64,000 nucleotides of DNA from Streptosporangiaceae bacterium NEAU-GS5 (GTDB taxonomy: Bacteria; Actinomycetota; Actinomycetes; Streptosporangiales; Streptosporangiaceae). Below, piece by piece: positions 44,514 to 51,314 of the stretch. Each line of letters opens with the position of its first letter. Within the stretch, counting starts at the first letter, position 1. A model generated the notes under the pieces. The model saw only the letters and a list, made by a program, of their open reading frames with translations, did no database searches and was not told the origin of the DNA. Location: contig JAGFNW010000016.1 in NCBI GenBank assembly GCA_017592665.1, positions 1-64,000 of the forward strand. Reading direction: 5' to 3'. The translations under genes were made by a program, and so were the position numbers.

Positions 44514-44528
44514 TGTAGGAATCCCACA
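44514..44528. promoter_or_regulatory. Candidate FasR operator upstream of fabD
   Basis: TGTAGGA-A-TCCCACA is an imperfect inverted repeat (one mismatch) located 71-85 bases upstream of the fabD start and 23 bases after the regulator stop. Its position fits an activator site upstream of the fab promoter. Confidence 0.45.
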
Positions 44529-44598
44529 AATATGCGGGCGTAAACTTCGTTCGGATCATCATCAGTATGGTGAAGTCCTACAGGGCAGGCTGGGTTGT

Positions 44599-45489
44599 GT
44601 GCTCGTCATCGTCGCCCCAGGCCAAGGCGCCCAGACTCCAGGCTTCCTGAATCCATGGCTGGAGGTCCCCGCCTTCCGTGATCGCTTGTCCGAATGGTCC
44701 GAAATTGCTGGGCTTGATCTGATCGCGTACGGGACGACCGCAGACGCGGACGAGATCCGTGACACGGCCGTCGCGCAGCCGCTTCTGGTGGCCGCGGCCC
44801 TGGCGGCGTACGAGACGCTGGGCCTCGAGCCCGGCGCGGTCGCCGGGCACAGCGTGGGCGAGCTGGCCGCGGCGGCGATCTCCGGAGTGCTCACCCCGGC
44901 CGAGGCGATCGGCCTCGTGCGGGTGCGGGCCGAGGCGATGGCCAAGGCCGCGGCGGTGACCAAGACCGGCATGACCGCCGTCCTCGGCGGCGTCGACGTG
45001 CTGGAATCGATCGAACGGCACGGCCTGACCCCCGCCAACGTCAACGGCGCCGGCCAGGTCGTGGCCGGTGGCACCCTCGAGGAGCTGGCGGCCTTCGCGG
45101 CCGACCCGCCACAGAGGGCGCGGCTGATTCCGCTGTCGGTGGCCGGGGCGTTCCACACGTCCCACATGGCTCCCGCGGTCGAGCAGATGCGCGCGGCGGC
45201 GGCCGAGCTCACCCCGTCCGACCCGGCGGTCACACTCCTGCAGAACGCCGACGGAGCCGTCGTGACCAGCGGCGCCGACTATCTCGCCCGGCTCGTCGAC
45301 CAGGTGCGAAACCCGGTCCGCTGGGACGCGTGCATGGAGACCATGAGCGAGCTCGGCGTCACCACGATGATCGAGCTGCTGCCGGGCGGCACGCTGACGG
45401 GCATCGCCAAACGCGCGCTGCGCGGCGTGGCGACCGTCGCGCTGAAGACACCTGACGACATCGATGCGGCTCTGGAGGCGGCCAAGTGA
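44599..45489 (+). CDS. fabD: Malonyl-CoA:ACP transacylase
   Basis: 296 residues from GTG 44599. It loads malonyl groups from malonyl-CoA onto ACP. Nucleophile Ser85 lies in AVAGHSVGELAAAAISG and catalytic His186 in SVAGAFHTSHMAPAVEQM. The start VLVIVAPGQGAQTPGFLNPW is the typical oxyanion-hole segment. Length is normal for the family. It overlaps fabH by four bases (GTGA at 45486). First gene of the housekeeping type II fatty-acid operon, which supplies membrane lipids. Confidence 0.98.
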   Translation: MLVIVAPGQGAQTPGFLNPWLEVPAFRDRLSEWSEIAGLDLIAYGTTADADEIRDTAVAQPLLVAAALAAYETLGLEPGAVAGHSVGELAAAAISGVLTPAEAIGLVRVRAEAMAKAAAVTKTGMTAVLGGVDVLESIERHGLTPANVNGAGQVVAGGTLEELAAFAADPPQRARLIPLSVAGAFHTSHMAPAVEQMRAAAAELTPSDPAVTLLQNADGAVVTSGADYLARLVDQVRNPVRWDACMETMSELGVTTMIELLPGGTLTGIAKRALRGVATVALKTPDDIDAALEAAK

Positions 45490-46442
45490 GAATCACCCAG
45501 GGCGCACCTGGCGCGCGGATCCTGGCGTTCGGCCACTACCAGCCGGCCAATGTGGTCACCAACGACGACCTCGCCAAGACCATGGACACCAACGACGAGT
45601 GGATCCAGAGCCGCGTCGGGATCAAGGAGCGGCGCGTCGCCGGGCCGGAGGAGTCCGAGATCGACCTCGCCGTCCAGGCCGGCGGCAAGGCCCTGGCGGC
45701 CAGCGGGCTGGCCGCCTCCGACATCGACCTGGTGATCGTGGCCAGCTGCACGCTCGAGGCCCAGATCCCCAACGCCGCCGGCCGCGTGGCCCACCGGCTC
45801 GGCATCCAGGCTCCGGGCGCCTACGACGTCAACGCGGCCTGCGCCGGGTTCTGCTACGCGCTGTCGACGGCGAGCGACGCCGTCCGCGCCGGATCGGCCA
45901 AGAACGTGCTCGTCGTGGGCACCGAGAAGCTCAGCCAGTGGGTCGACTGGACCGACCGCAGCACCGCCGTGATCTTCGCGGACGGAGCCGGCGCGGCCGT
46001 CGTGGCGCCCTCGGAGACGCCCGGCATCGGCCCCGTGGCCTGGGGCAGCGCCGGCGACAAGGCCGAGGCGATCCAGGTCAAGGACCGCGACTCCTTCCTC
46101 TTCCAGGAAGGCCAGACCGTGTTCCGCTGGGCCACCACCGCGCTTCACCCCATCGCCAAGCTGGCCTGCGACCGTGCCGGAGTGGACCCGACCGAACTGG
46201 CCGCGTTCGTCCCGCACCAGGCCAACCTGCGCATCGTCGAGGCCATCGCGCGCAAGCTGGGCGCGGACAACGCGGTGATCGCCCGCGACATCGTGCTCGC
46301 GGGAAACACCTCGGCGGCGTCCATTCCGATGGCGCTGTCGCGCATGATCGAACACGGCGAGGTGCCATCCGGCGGCCTCGCGCTCCTCCTGGGTTTCGGC
46401 GCCGGTCTGACGTACGCCTCCCAGGTCATCGAGCTCCCCTAA
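45486..46442 (+). CDS. fabH: Beta-ketoacyl-ACP synthase III
   Basis: 318 residues from GTG 45486, overlapping fabD. It condenses an acyl-CoA primer (in actinomycetes often branched) with malonyl-ACP to start fatty-acid synthesis. The triad is Cys119 (DVNAACAGFCYAL), His244 (VPHQANLRI) and Asn274 (LAGNTSAAS). Conserved GIKERRVAGPEE and the dimer-interface segment WATTALHPIAKLA are also present. Length is typical. A 31-base gap with AGAAGGAG precedes acpP. Confidence 0.98.
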   Translation: MRITQGAPGARILAFGHYQPANVVTNDDLAKTMDTNDEWIQSRVGIKERRVAGPEESEIDLAVQAGGKALAASGLAASDIDLVIVASCTLEAQIPNAAGRVAHRLGIQAPGAYDVNAACAGFCYALSTASDAVRAGSAKNVLVVGTEKLSQWVDWTDRSTAVIFADGAGAAVVAPSETPGIGPVAWGSAGDKAEAIQVKDRDSFLFQEGQTVFRWATTALHPIAKLACDRAGVDPTELAAFVPHQANLRIVEAIARKLGADNAVIARDIVLAGNTSAASIPMALSRMIEHGEVPSGGLALLLGFGAGLTYASQVIELP

Positions 46443-46473
46443 CACCCGAATCAAAAAAGTAGAAGGAGAACAA

Positions 46474-46713
46474 GTGGCAGTCACCGAGCAGGAGATCCTC
46501 GACGGCCTCGGCAAGATCGTCAACGAGATCACCGGCATCCCCGCGGCCGAGGTGACCCCGGAGAAGAGCTTCGTGGACGACCTCGACATCGACTCGCTGT
46601 CGATGGTGGAGATCGCCGTGGCGGCGCAGGACGAGTTCGGCGTCGAGATCCCCGACGACCAGCTGAAGCACCTGAAGACCGTCAAGGACGTCCTCAACTT
46701 CATCCAGGCCTGA
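46474..46713 (+). CDS. acpP: Acyl carrier protein
   Basis: 79 residues from GTG 46474 with AGAAGGAG upstream. The phosphopantetheine attachment Ser41 is in DDLDIDSLSMVEIAVAAQ. The remainder is the standard acidic four-helix ACP (EQEILDGLGKIVNEITGIPA; DDQLKHLKTVKDVLNFIQ). It carries the growing acyl chain between the enzymes of this operon. Flanked by fabH and fabF with short gaps. Confidence 0.98.
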   Translation: MAVTEQEILDGLGKIVNEITGIPAAEVTPEKSFVDDLDIDSLSMVEIAVAAQDEFGVEIPDDQLKHLKTVKDVLNFIQA

Positions 46714-46742
46714 TTTCCCCCATCTCAAGAGGAGTGCAGAAA

Positions 46743-47975
46743 GTGAGTAAGGACCAGGTACGTGTCGTTGTCACCGGGCTCGGCGCGACGACGCCCCTCG
46801 GTGGAGACGCCTCCTCGACCTGGTCGGCGCTCCTCGCCGGGCAGTCGGGCATCCGAACGCTCACCGAGGATTGGGTGGACACGGTTCCGGTGCACTTCGC
46901 CGGAGTGGCCGCCGTCGACCCCGGTGAGGTCCTCCCCCGGCCCGAGGCGCGCCGCCTCGACCGGGCCGAGCAGTTCGCGCTGATCGCGTCCCGCCAGGCC
47001 TGGCAGGACGCCGGCGCTCCCGAGGTCGACTCCACGCGTCTCGGCGTGGTCGTCGGCAGCGGCATCGGCGGCATCGGCACCATCCTCTCCGCGTACGACA
47101 CATACCGGACGAAGGGGTGGAATCGGCTGTCGCCGTTCACCGTGCCCATGCTCATGCCGAACGGCGCGGCCGGGTGGATCAGCATCGACCTGGGAGCCAA
47201 GGCCGGCGCGCACTCCCCCGTCAGCGCCTGCGCCACCGGCGCCGAGTCCATCGCGTACGGAATCGACATGATCCGCGCCGGCCGGGCCGACGTCGTGGTC
47301 GCGGGGGGCACCGAAGCGGCCATCCACCCGCTCAACGTGGCGTCCTTCGCGGCCATGCGGGCCATGTCGACCCGCAACGACGAGCCGCAGCGAGCTTCGC
47401 GGCCGTTCGACAAGGGCCGCGACGGGTTCGTGCTCGGCGAGGGCTCCGGGATCGTGGTGCTGGAGTCCGAGGAGTTCGCCCGGGCACGCGGCGCCCGGAT
47501 CTACGCGGTCGCCGCCGGATACGGCTACACCTCTGACGGCCACCACATCTCGGCCCCCGACCCGTCCGGCGAGGGCGGCCGCAGGGCCATGGCGCTGGCG
47601 CTGACCGACGCCGGGCTGAGCGCGGCCGATGTGCTCCACGTGAACGCGCACGCCACCTCGACGCCGGTCGGCGACGAGATCGAGGCGGCCGCGATCAAGG
47701 CGGCCATCGGGAGCCACCCGCTGGTCACCGCGACCAAGTCCATGACCGGTCACCTGCTCGGTGGAGCCGGCGGCATCGAGTCCGTGTTCACGATCCTCGC
47801 GCTCCGCGACCGGACCGTGCCGGCGACCGTCAACCTGGACGACCCGGCCGACGGGCTCGAGGTGGACATCGTCCGCACCGAGCCACGCGCGCTGCCGGAC
47901 GGCCAGATCGCGGCGATCAACAACTCGTTCGGGTTCGGCGGTCACAACGTGGCCGTCGCCTTCACCACTGTTTGA
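46743..47975 (+). CDS. fabF: Beta-ketoacyl-ACP synthase II
   Basis: 410 residues from GTG 46743, with AGAGGAG nine bases upstream; a GTG at 46734 overlaps that site and is less likely. It elongates acyl-ACP with malonyl-ACP. The triad is Cys163 (SPVSACATGAESIAYG), His303 (LHVNAHATSTPVGD) and His337 (TKSMTGHLLGGAGG). The C-terminal NNSFGFGGHNVAVAF is canonical. Corresponds to the KasA/FabF position in actinobacterial fab operons. Followed after 11 bases by the carboxyltransferase gene. Confidence 0.97.
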   Translation: MSKDQVRVVVTGLGATTPLGGDASSTWSALLAGQSGIRTLTEDWVDTVPVHFAGVAAVDPGEVLPRPEARRLDRAEQFALIASRQAWQDAGAPEVDSTRLGVVVGSGIGGIGTILSAYDTYRTKGWNRLSPFTVPMLMPNGAAGWISIDLGAKAGAHSPVSACATGAESIAYGIDMIRAGRADVVVAGGTEAAIHPLNVASFAAMRAMSTRNDEPQRASRPFDKGRDGFVLGEGSGIVVLESEEFARARGARIYAVAAGYGYTSDGHHISAPDPSGEGGRRAMALALTDAGLSAADVLHVNAHATSTPVGDEIEAAAIKAAIGSHPLVTATKSMTGHLLGGAGGIESVFTILALRDRTVPATVNLDDPADGLEVDIVRTEPRALPDGQIAAINNSFGFGGHNVAVAFTTV

Positions 47976-47986
47976 GAGGCCCGCAG

Positions 47987-49405
47987 ATGACTGTGCTTGA
48001 CAACAGGGTGGGAACCGAGGCCGCTGAGGAGCCTGCCGACCCCCGCGATCCGCTGGTCCGGCTGGGCCAGCTGCTCGACGACGGCTCCATGCGGCCCATC
48101 ACGCCGCAGGACAAGAGCGGTGCGATGGCCGTCTCCGGGCGCGTCGAGGGCGTGCCGGTGGTGGCGTTCTGCAGTGACGCCCGCGTGCAGGGCGGCGCGA
48201 TGGGCAGCGAAGGTTGCGAGCACATCGTCCACGCCTATGACGTGGCCGTCCGCGAGCGCGTGCCGATCATCGGCCTGTGGCACTCGGGCGGCGCGCGGCT
48301 GGCGGAGGGCGTCGAGTCGCTGCACGCGGTCGGACGGGTGTTCGCCGCGATGACCAAGGCGTCCGGCGTCGTGCCGCAGATCTCCGTCGTGGTCGGGGCG
48401 GCCGCCGGCGGCGCCGCGTACGGCCCGGCCCTGACCGACATCGTGATCCTCTCCGACAACGGCCGGATCTTCGTGACCGGGCCCGACGTGGTCCGCAGCG
48501 TCACCGGCGAAGACATCGACATGGCCTCGCTGGGCGGCCCCGAGCCGCACAGCAAGCGCAGCGGCGTCGTCCACGTCGTGACCAAGACCGAGGCCGACGC
48601 GCTGCTGAAAGCGCGCGAGCTGGCCTGTCTGCTGGGTCACCAGGGCCGCGTCCGCGGCTCGGTCGACGAGGTCGACTTCTCGACCCTGCTGCCGGAGAAC
48701 CCGCGTCGCGCATACGACGTGAAGCCCATGGTCAGCGGCCTGCTCGACGAGCCGGGCATCGAGCTGCACCCCAAGTGGGCGCCCAACATCGTGACCACGC
48801 TGGGCCGGCTCGGAGGCCGCACGGTCGGCGTGATCGCCAACAACCCGATGCGGCTCGGCGGCTGCCTCGACTCGGCGTCCGCGGAGAAGGCCGCCCGCTT
48901 CGTGCGGATGTGCGATGCCTTCGGCGTGCCGCTCATCGTGCTCGTCGACGTGCCCGGCTACCTGCCCGGCGTCGGCCAGGAGCACGACGGCGTGGTGCGG
49001 CGCGGCGCCAAGCTGCTGCACGCCTTCGCCGAGGCGTCGGTCCCGCGCGTCACCCTGGTCACCAGGAAGGCGTACGGCGGGGCCTACATCGCGATGAACT
49101 CCCGCGCGCTCGGCGCGACCCGCGTCTTCGCCTGGCCGACCGCCGTGGTGGCGGTCATGGGCGCGGTGGCCGCGGTGCGCATCCTCAAGCGGCGCGACCT
49201 CGCGGCGGCTCCGGAGGAGGAGCGGCACGCGCTGGAGGAGCGGCTGGCGGAGGAGCACGAGAAGGTCGCCGGCGGCCTGGAGCGGGCCGTCGACCTCGGC
49301 GTGATCGACGAGGTGCTCGACCCGGCCAAGACGCGCGGCATGATCGCCAAGGTGATCGCTCAGGCGACCCCCGCCCGCGGCGCGCACGGCAACATCCCGC
49401 TGTAA
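47987..49405 (+). CDS. accD: Acyl-CoA carboxylase carboxyltransferase (beta) subunit, AccD6-like
   Basis: 472 residues from ATG 47987. This subunit transfers CO2 from carboxybiotin to acetyl- or propionyl-CoA, making malonyl- or methylmalonyl-CoA for the enzymes encoded upstream. The crotonase-fold core is visible: VVAFCSDARVQGGAMGSEGC, LWHSGGARLAEGVESLHAVG, VVVGAAAGGAAYGPALTDIV, FVRMCDAFGVPLIVLVDVPG and VTRKAYGGAYIAMNSRALGA. The single-chain form and place at the end of the fab operon match mycobacterial accD6. The biotin-carboxylase partner is not in this window. A 15-bp stem-loop terminator follows. Confidence 0.95.
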   Translation: MTVLDNRVGTEAAEEPADPRDPLVRLGQLLDDGSMRPITPQDKSGAMAVSGRVEGVPVVAFCSDARVQGGAMGSEGCEHIVHAYDVAVRERVPIIGLWHSGGARLAEGVESLHAVGRVFAAMTKASGVVPQISVVVGAAAGGAAYGPALTDIVILSDNGRIFVTGPDVVRSVTGEDIDMASLGGPEPHSKRSGVVHVVTKTEADALLKARELACLLGHQGRVRGSVDEVDFSTLLPENPRRAYDVKPMVSGLLDEPGIELHPKWAPNIVTTLGRLGGRTVGVIANNPMRLGGCLDSASAEKAARFVRMCDAFGVPLIVLVDVPGYLPGVGQEHDGVVRRGAKLLHAFAEASVPRVTLVTRKAYGGAYIAMNSRALGATRVFAWPTAVVAVMGAVAAVRILKRRDLAAAPEEERHALEERLAEEHEKVAGGLERAVDLGVIDEVLDPAKTRGMIAKVIAQATPARGAHGNIPL

Positions 49406-49421
49406 CAGCACGCAGACGAAC

Positions 49422-49455
49422 AGAGCGCGGGCGGTGATCACACCGCCCGCGCTCT
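49422..49455. terminator. Strong terminator of the fatty-acid operon
   Basis: AGAGCGCGGGCGGTG (49422-49436) pairs perfectly over 15 bp with CACCGCCCGCGCTCT (49441-49455) around loop ATCA, followed by TTTCG. It is 17 bases after the accD stop and also lies beyond the 3' end of the convergent DUF3145 gene. Confidence 0.93.
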
Positions 49456-49540
49456 TTCGCGTTCGCGAGGTTCAGGCGACCTGCATTCTCATGGGACGGA
49501 CAGCCCGCGCCCGGAGGCCCGGAGGCTTGCGCTCGCGAGG

Positions 49541-50038
49541 TTAGACGGCGGCGTGCAGCCAGCGGACGGGGGCGCCCTCGCCGGCGTAGCGGAAGGACTC
49601 GAGCTCCTCGTCCCACTGCTTGCCGAGCAGCCGGTCGAGCTCGTCCTCGAGGACGGCGCGACCCTGCGCCGCCATCAGCATGACGTTGCGGATCCGATCC
49701 TCGGGGATCATGAAGTCGCCGTTGGCCCCGACGACCGCGGTGAAGGCGCCGAGCGTCGGCGTGTAGGCATGTCGGCAGCCGTCGACGCCGGGCGAGGCAT
49801 CCTCAGTGATCTCGAAGCGGATGCGCTGCCAGCCCATGAGCGATGAGGTGATCCGGGCCGCGACTCCGGCCGGGCCTTCCCATTCCGCCTGGGCGCGAAC
49901 GGTTCCGGGCGCGGCAGGCTGAGGCGTCCACGACAAATCGACAGGAACGCCAAGAACGCCTGCGACGGCCCACTCGATATGTGGGCACAGCGCAGGCTGA
50001 GCCGAGTGGACGTACAGCACGCCACGAGCAGCAGCCAC
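49541..50038 (-). CDS. DUF3145 family protein
   Basis: 165 residues from GTG 50036-50038 with GGGAGG upstream. Segments GVLYVHSAQPALCPHIEWAV, WQRIRFEITEDASPGVDGCR, HAYTPTLGAFTAVVGANGDF, MIPEDRIRNVMLMAAQGRAV and LGKQWDEELESFRYAGEGAP define the actinobacterial DUF3145 family. The family is widely conserved in actinobacteria and commonly lies beside the fab/accD operon, as here; function unknown to me. It converges with that operon. The 257-base gap upstream, to the sigma-factor gene, contains its promoter and nothing else that I can identify. Confidence 0.93.
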   Translation of the reverse strand: MAAARGVLYVHSAQPALCPHIEWAVAGVLGVPVDLSWTPQPAAPGTVRAQAEWEGPAGVAARITSSLMGWQRIRFEITEDASPGVDGCRHAYTPTLGAFTAVVGANGDFMIPEDRIRNVMLMAAQGRAVLEDELDRLLGKQWDEELESFRYAGEGAPVRWLHAAV

Positions 50039-50295
50039 CGGACCTCCCGATTCGTACGAGGTGCGCCTTCCCCAACGGCCTCACACTGGGATGATCACAA
50101 GTGACTGAAGCAGAGACTACCGTCCGTCGCGGTCCGACACCAGAGGCGGCTCATACCTAATCGGCCTTGGCAACGTCACGGATCCATATGAGCACGGTAA
50201 GTGATACCTCAAATCCTGGATCAGAGGATTGAAGGAGCATGTGGCGGTTAGAGTGCTCACCGTCCGCACCCCCCTAGCTGCGTAAAGTTACCGAA

Positions 50296-50808
50296 ATGAC
50301 GTCAATCAGCACATTTGACCCAGGAGTCTGGCAGGAGCTCGTGGCGCGGTTCGACGGGAGGATGTGGTCGGTCGCCCGCGCGCACGGGCTCAATCCGGCC
50401 GACGCGGCCGACGCCGTGCAAGGCGCGTGGCTGCGCATGATCGAGAGCCTCGACGGCATCCGCGACCCCGAGGCCATCGGGGCCTGGCTGCTCACCACGA
50501 CACGGCGCGAGGCCGTACGGCTCTGCCGCAAGGCACGCGGCGAGCTGCCGGCGGACGTCGACCCGCCCGAGGTGACCGAGCCCGATCCGGCCCTCGCCGT
50601 GGTCGACGCCGACGTCGGCCGCGAGATGTGGCGACGGCTCGCGACCCTTGGAGAGCCGTGTCAGACCCTGCTCCGGCTGTACGTGCTCAACCCCGATGTC
50701 CGCTACGGCCAGATCGCGGCGCGGCTCGGCATCCCCGTCGGCAGCGTCGGCCCCGCCAAGGCTCGCTGCCTGGCCAAACTGCGCGTGCTCGCGCACGACC
50801 TCCTGTGA
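50296..50808 (+). CDS. ECF-type sigma factor of the sigma-CHAT operon
   Basis: 170 residues. Sigma-2 spans residues about 10-75 (VARFDGRMWSVARAHGLNPA, DAVQGAWLRMIESLDGIRDP, IGAWLLTTTRREAVRLCRKA) and sigma-4 about 110-165 (LATLGEPCQTLLRLYVLNPD, YGQIAARLGIPVGSVGPAKA). There is no anti-sigma gene downstream; instead the next genes encode a small protein and a TPR-CHAT protease. The last codons are part of a 50-base tandem duplication. The sigma factor probably drives this operon or a stress regulon, with the CHAT system as its signal input; that link is inferred from gene order. Confidence 0.93.
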   Translation: MTSISTFDPGVWQELVARFDGRMWSVARAHGLNPADAADAVQGAWLRMIESLDGIRDPEAIGAWLLTTTRREAVRLCRKARGELPADVDPPEVTEPDPALAVVDADVGREMWRRLATLGEPCQTLLRLYVLNPDVRYGQIAARLGIPVGSVGPAKARCLAKLRVLAHDLL

Positions 50809-50870
50809 GACCGCCCGATGCCTGGACAAACTGCGCGCTCGCGCACGACCTCCTGTGAGACCGCCTGATG
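50769..50870. repeat. Imperfect tandem duplication at the sigma/partner gene junction
   Basis: Copy 1 (50769-50820, 52 bases) and copy 2 (50821-50870, 50 bases) are the same sequence except for two substitutions and a 2-base deletion. Each begins CCTGG(A/C)CAAACTGCGCG and ends GAGACCGCC(C/T)GATG. Copy 1 contains the end and stop codon of the sigma gene; copy 2 ends with the start codon of the next gene. ATG 50818 in copy 1 opens a 16-codon frame whose TGA overlaps the next gene's ATG (TGATG at 50866-50870). Confidence 0.92.
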
Positions 50871-51314
50871 TCGGATGAACTGCTCGTGGCCGCCATGCGC
50901 ATCGCGGCCGGCGTCGACCCTGTGCCCGCCGCCGTCTCGGCCGACGCGTGCGCGGCACTCGGCCTGCAGCTGCCGGGATCGATCCTGGCCGCGCCCGTCC
51001 CCGCCGAGCCTGGCAGCGGGACGCGTTCCCTGCTGTCCGGTACGGAATTCCACCGTTTCGCCGCCGACGGCCTGACGCTGACGGTGGAGTTCGAGCTGGA
51101 CGCCGGCCTGCTACGCGTGTCGGGCCAGGTGACGCCGCCGCCCGGCCCCGGCGCGTGGATCGAGATCCGCACCCCGCACCTCGGCAAGACGCGCGCGCCC
51201 TCGGACGCCGGGGGCTACGCCGTGACCAGCATCCCGATCGGGTGGCTCAGCGTCGCCTGTCACCGGCCTCCCGACCCTCCCGTGGTGACCCGCTGGATCC
51301 TGGCCCGTCCGTGA
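50868..51314 (+). CDS. Small partner protein between sigma factor and TPR-CHAT
   Basis: 148 residues. A helical N-terminus (SDELLVAAMRIAAGVDPVPA) is followed by a probable beta-sandwich: FHRFAADGLTLTVEFELDAG, LLRVSGQVTPPPGPGAWIEI, RTPHLGKTRAPSDAGGYAVT and SIPIGWLSVACHRP. The first part may interact with the sigma factor like a carrier or anti-sigma protein, but the HxxxCxxC zinc motif of ZAS anti-sigma factors is absent. I do not recognise a named family. It is tightly coupled to both neighbours: TGATG at its start and GTGA (51311) at its end. Confidence 0.8.
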   Translation: MSDELLVAAMRIAAGVDPVPAAVSADACAALGLQLPGSILAAPVPAEPGSGTRSLLSGTEFHRFAADGLTLTVEFELDAGLLRVSGQVTPPPGPGAWIEIRTPHLGKTRAPSDAGGYAVTSIPIGWLSVACHRPPDPPVVTRWILARP

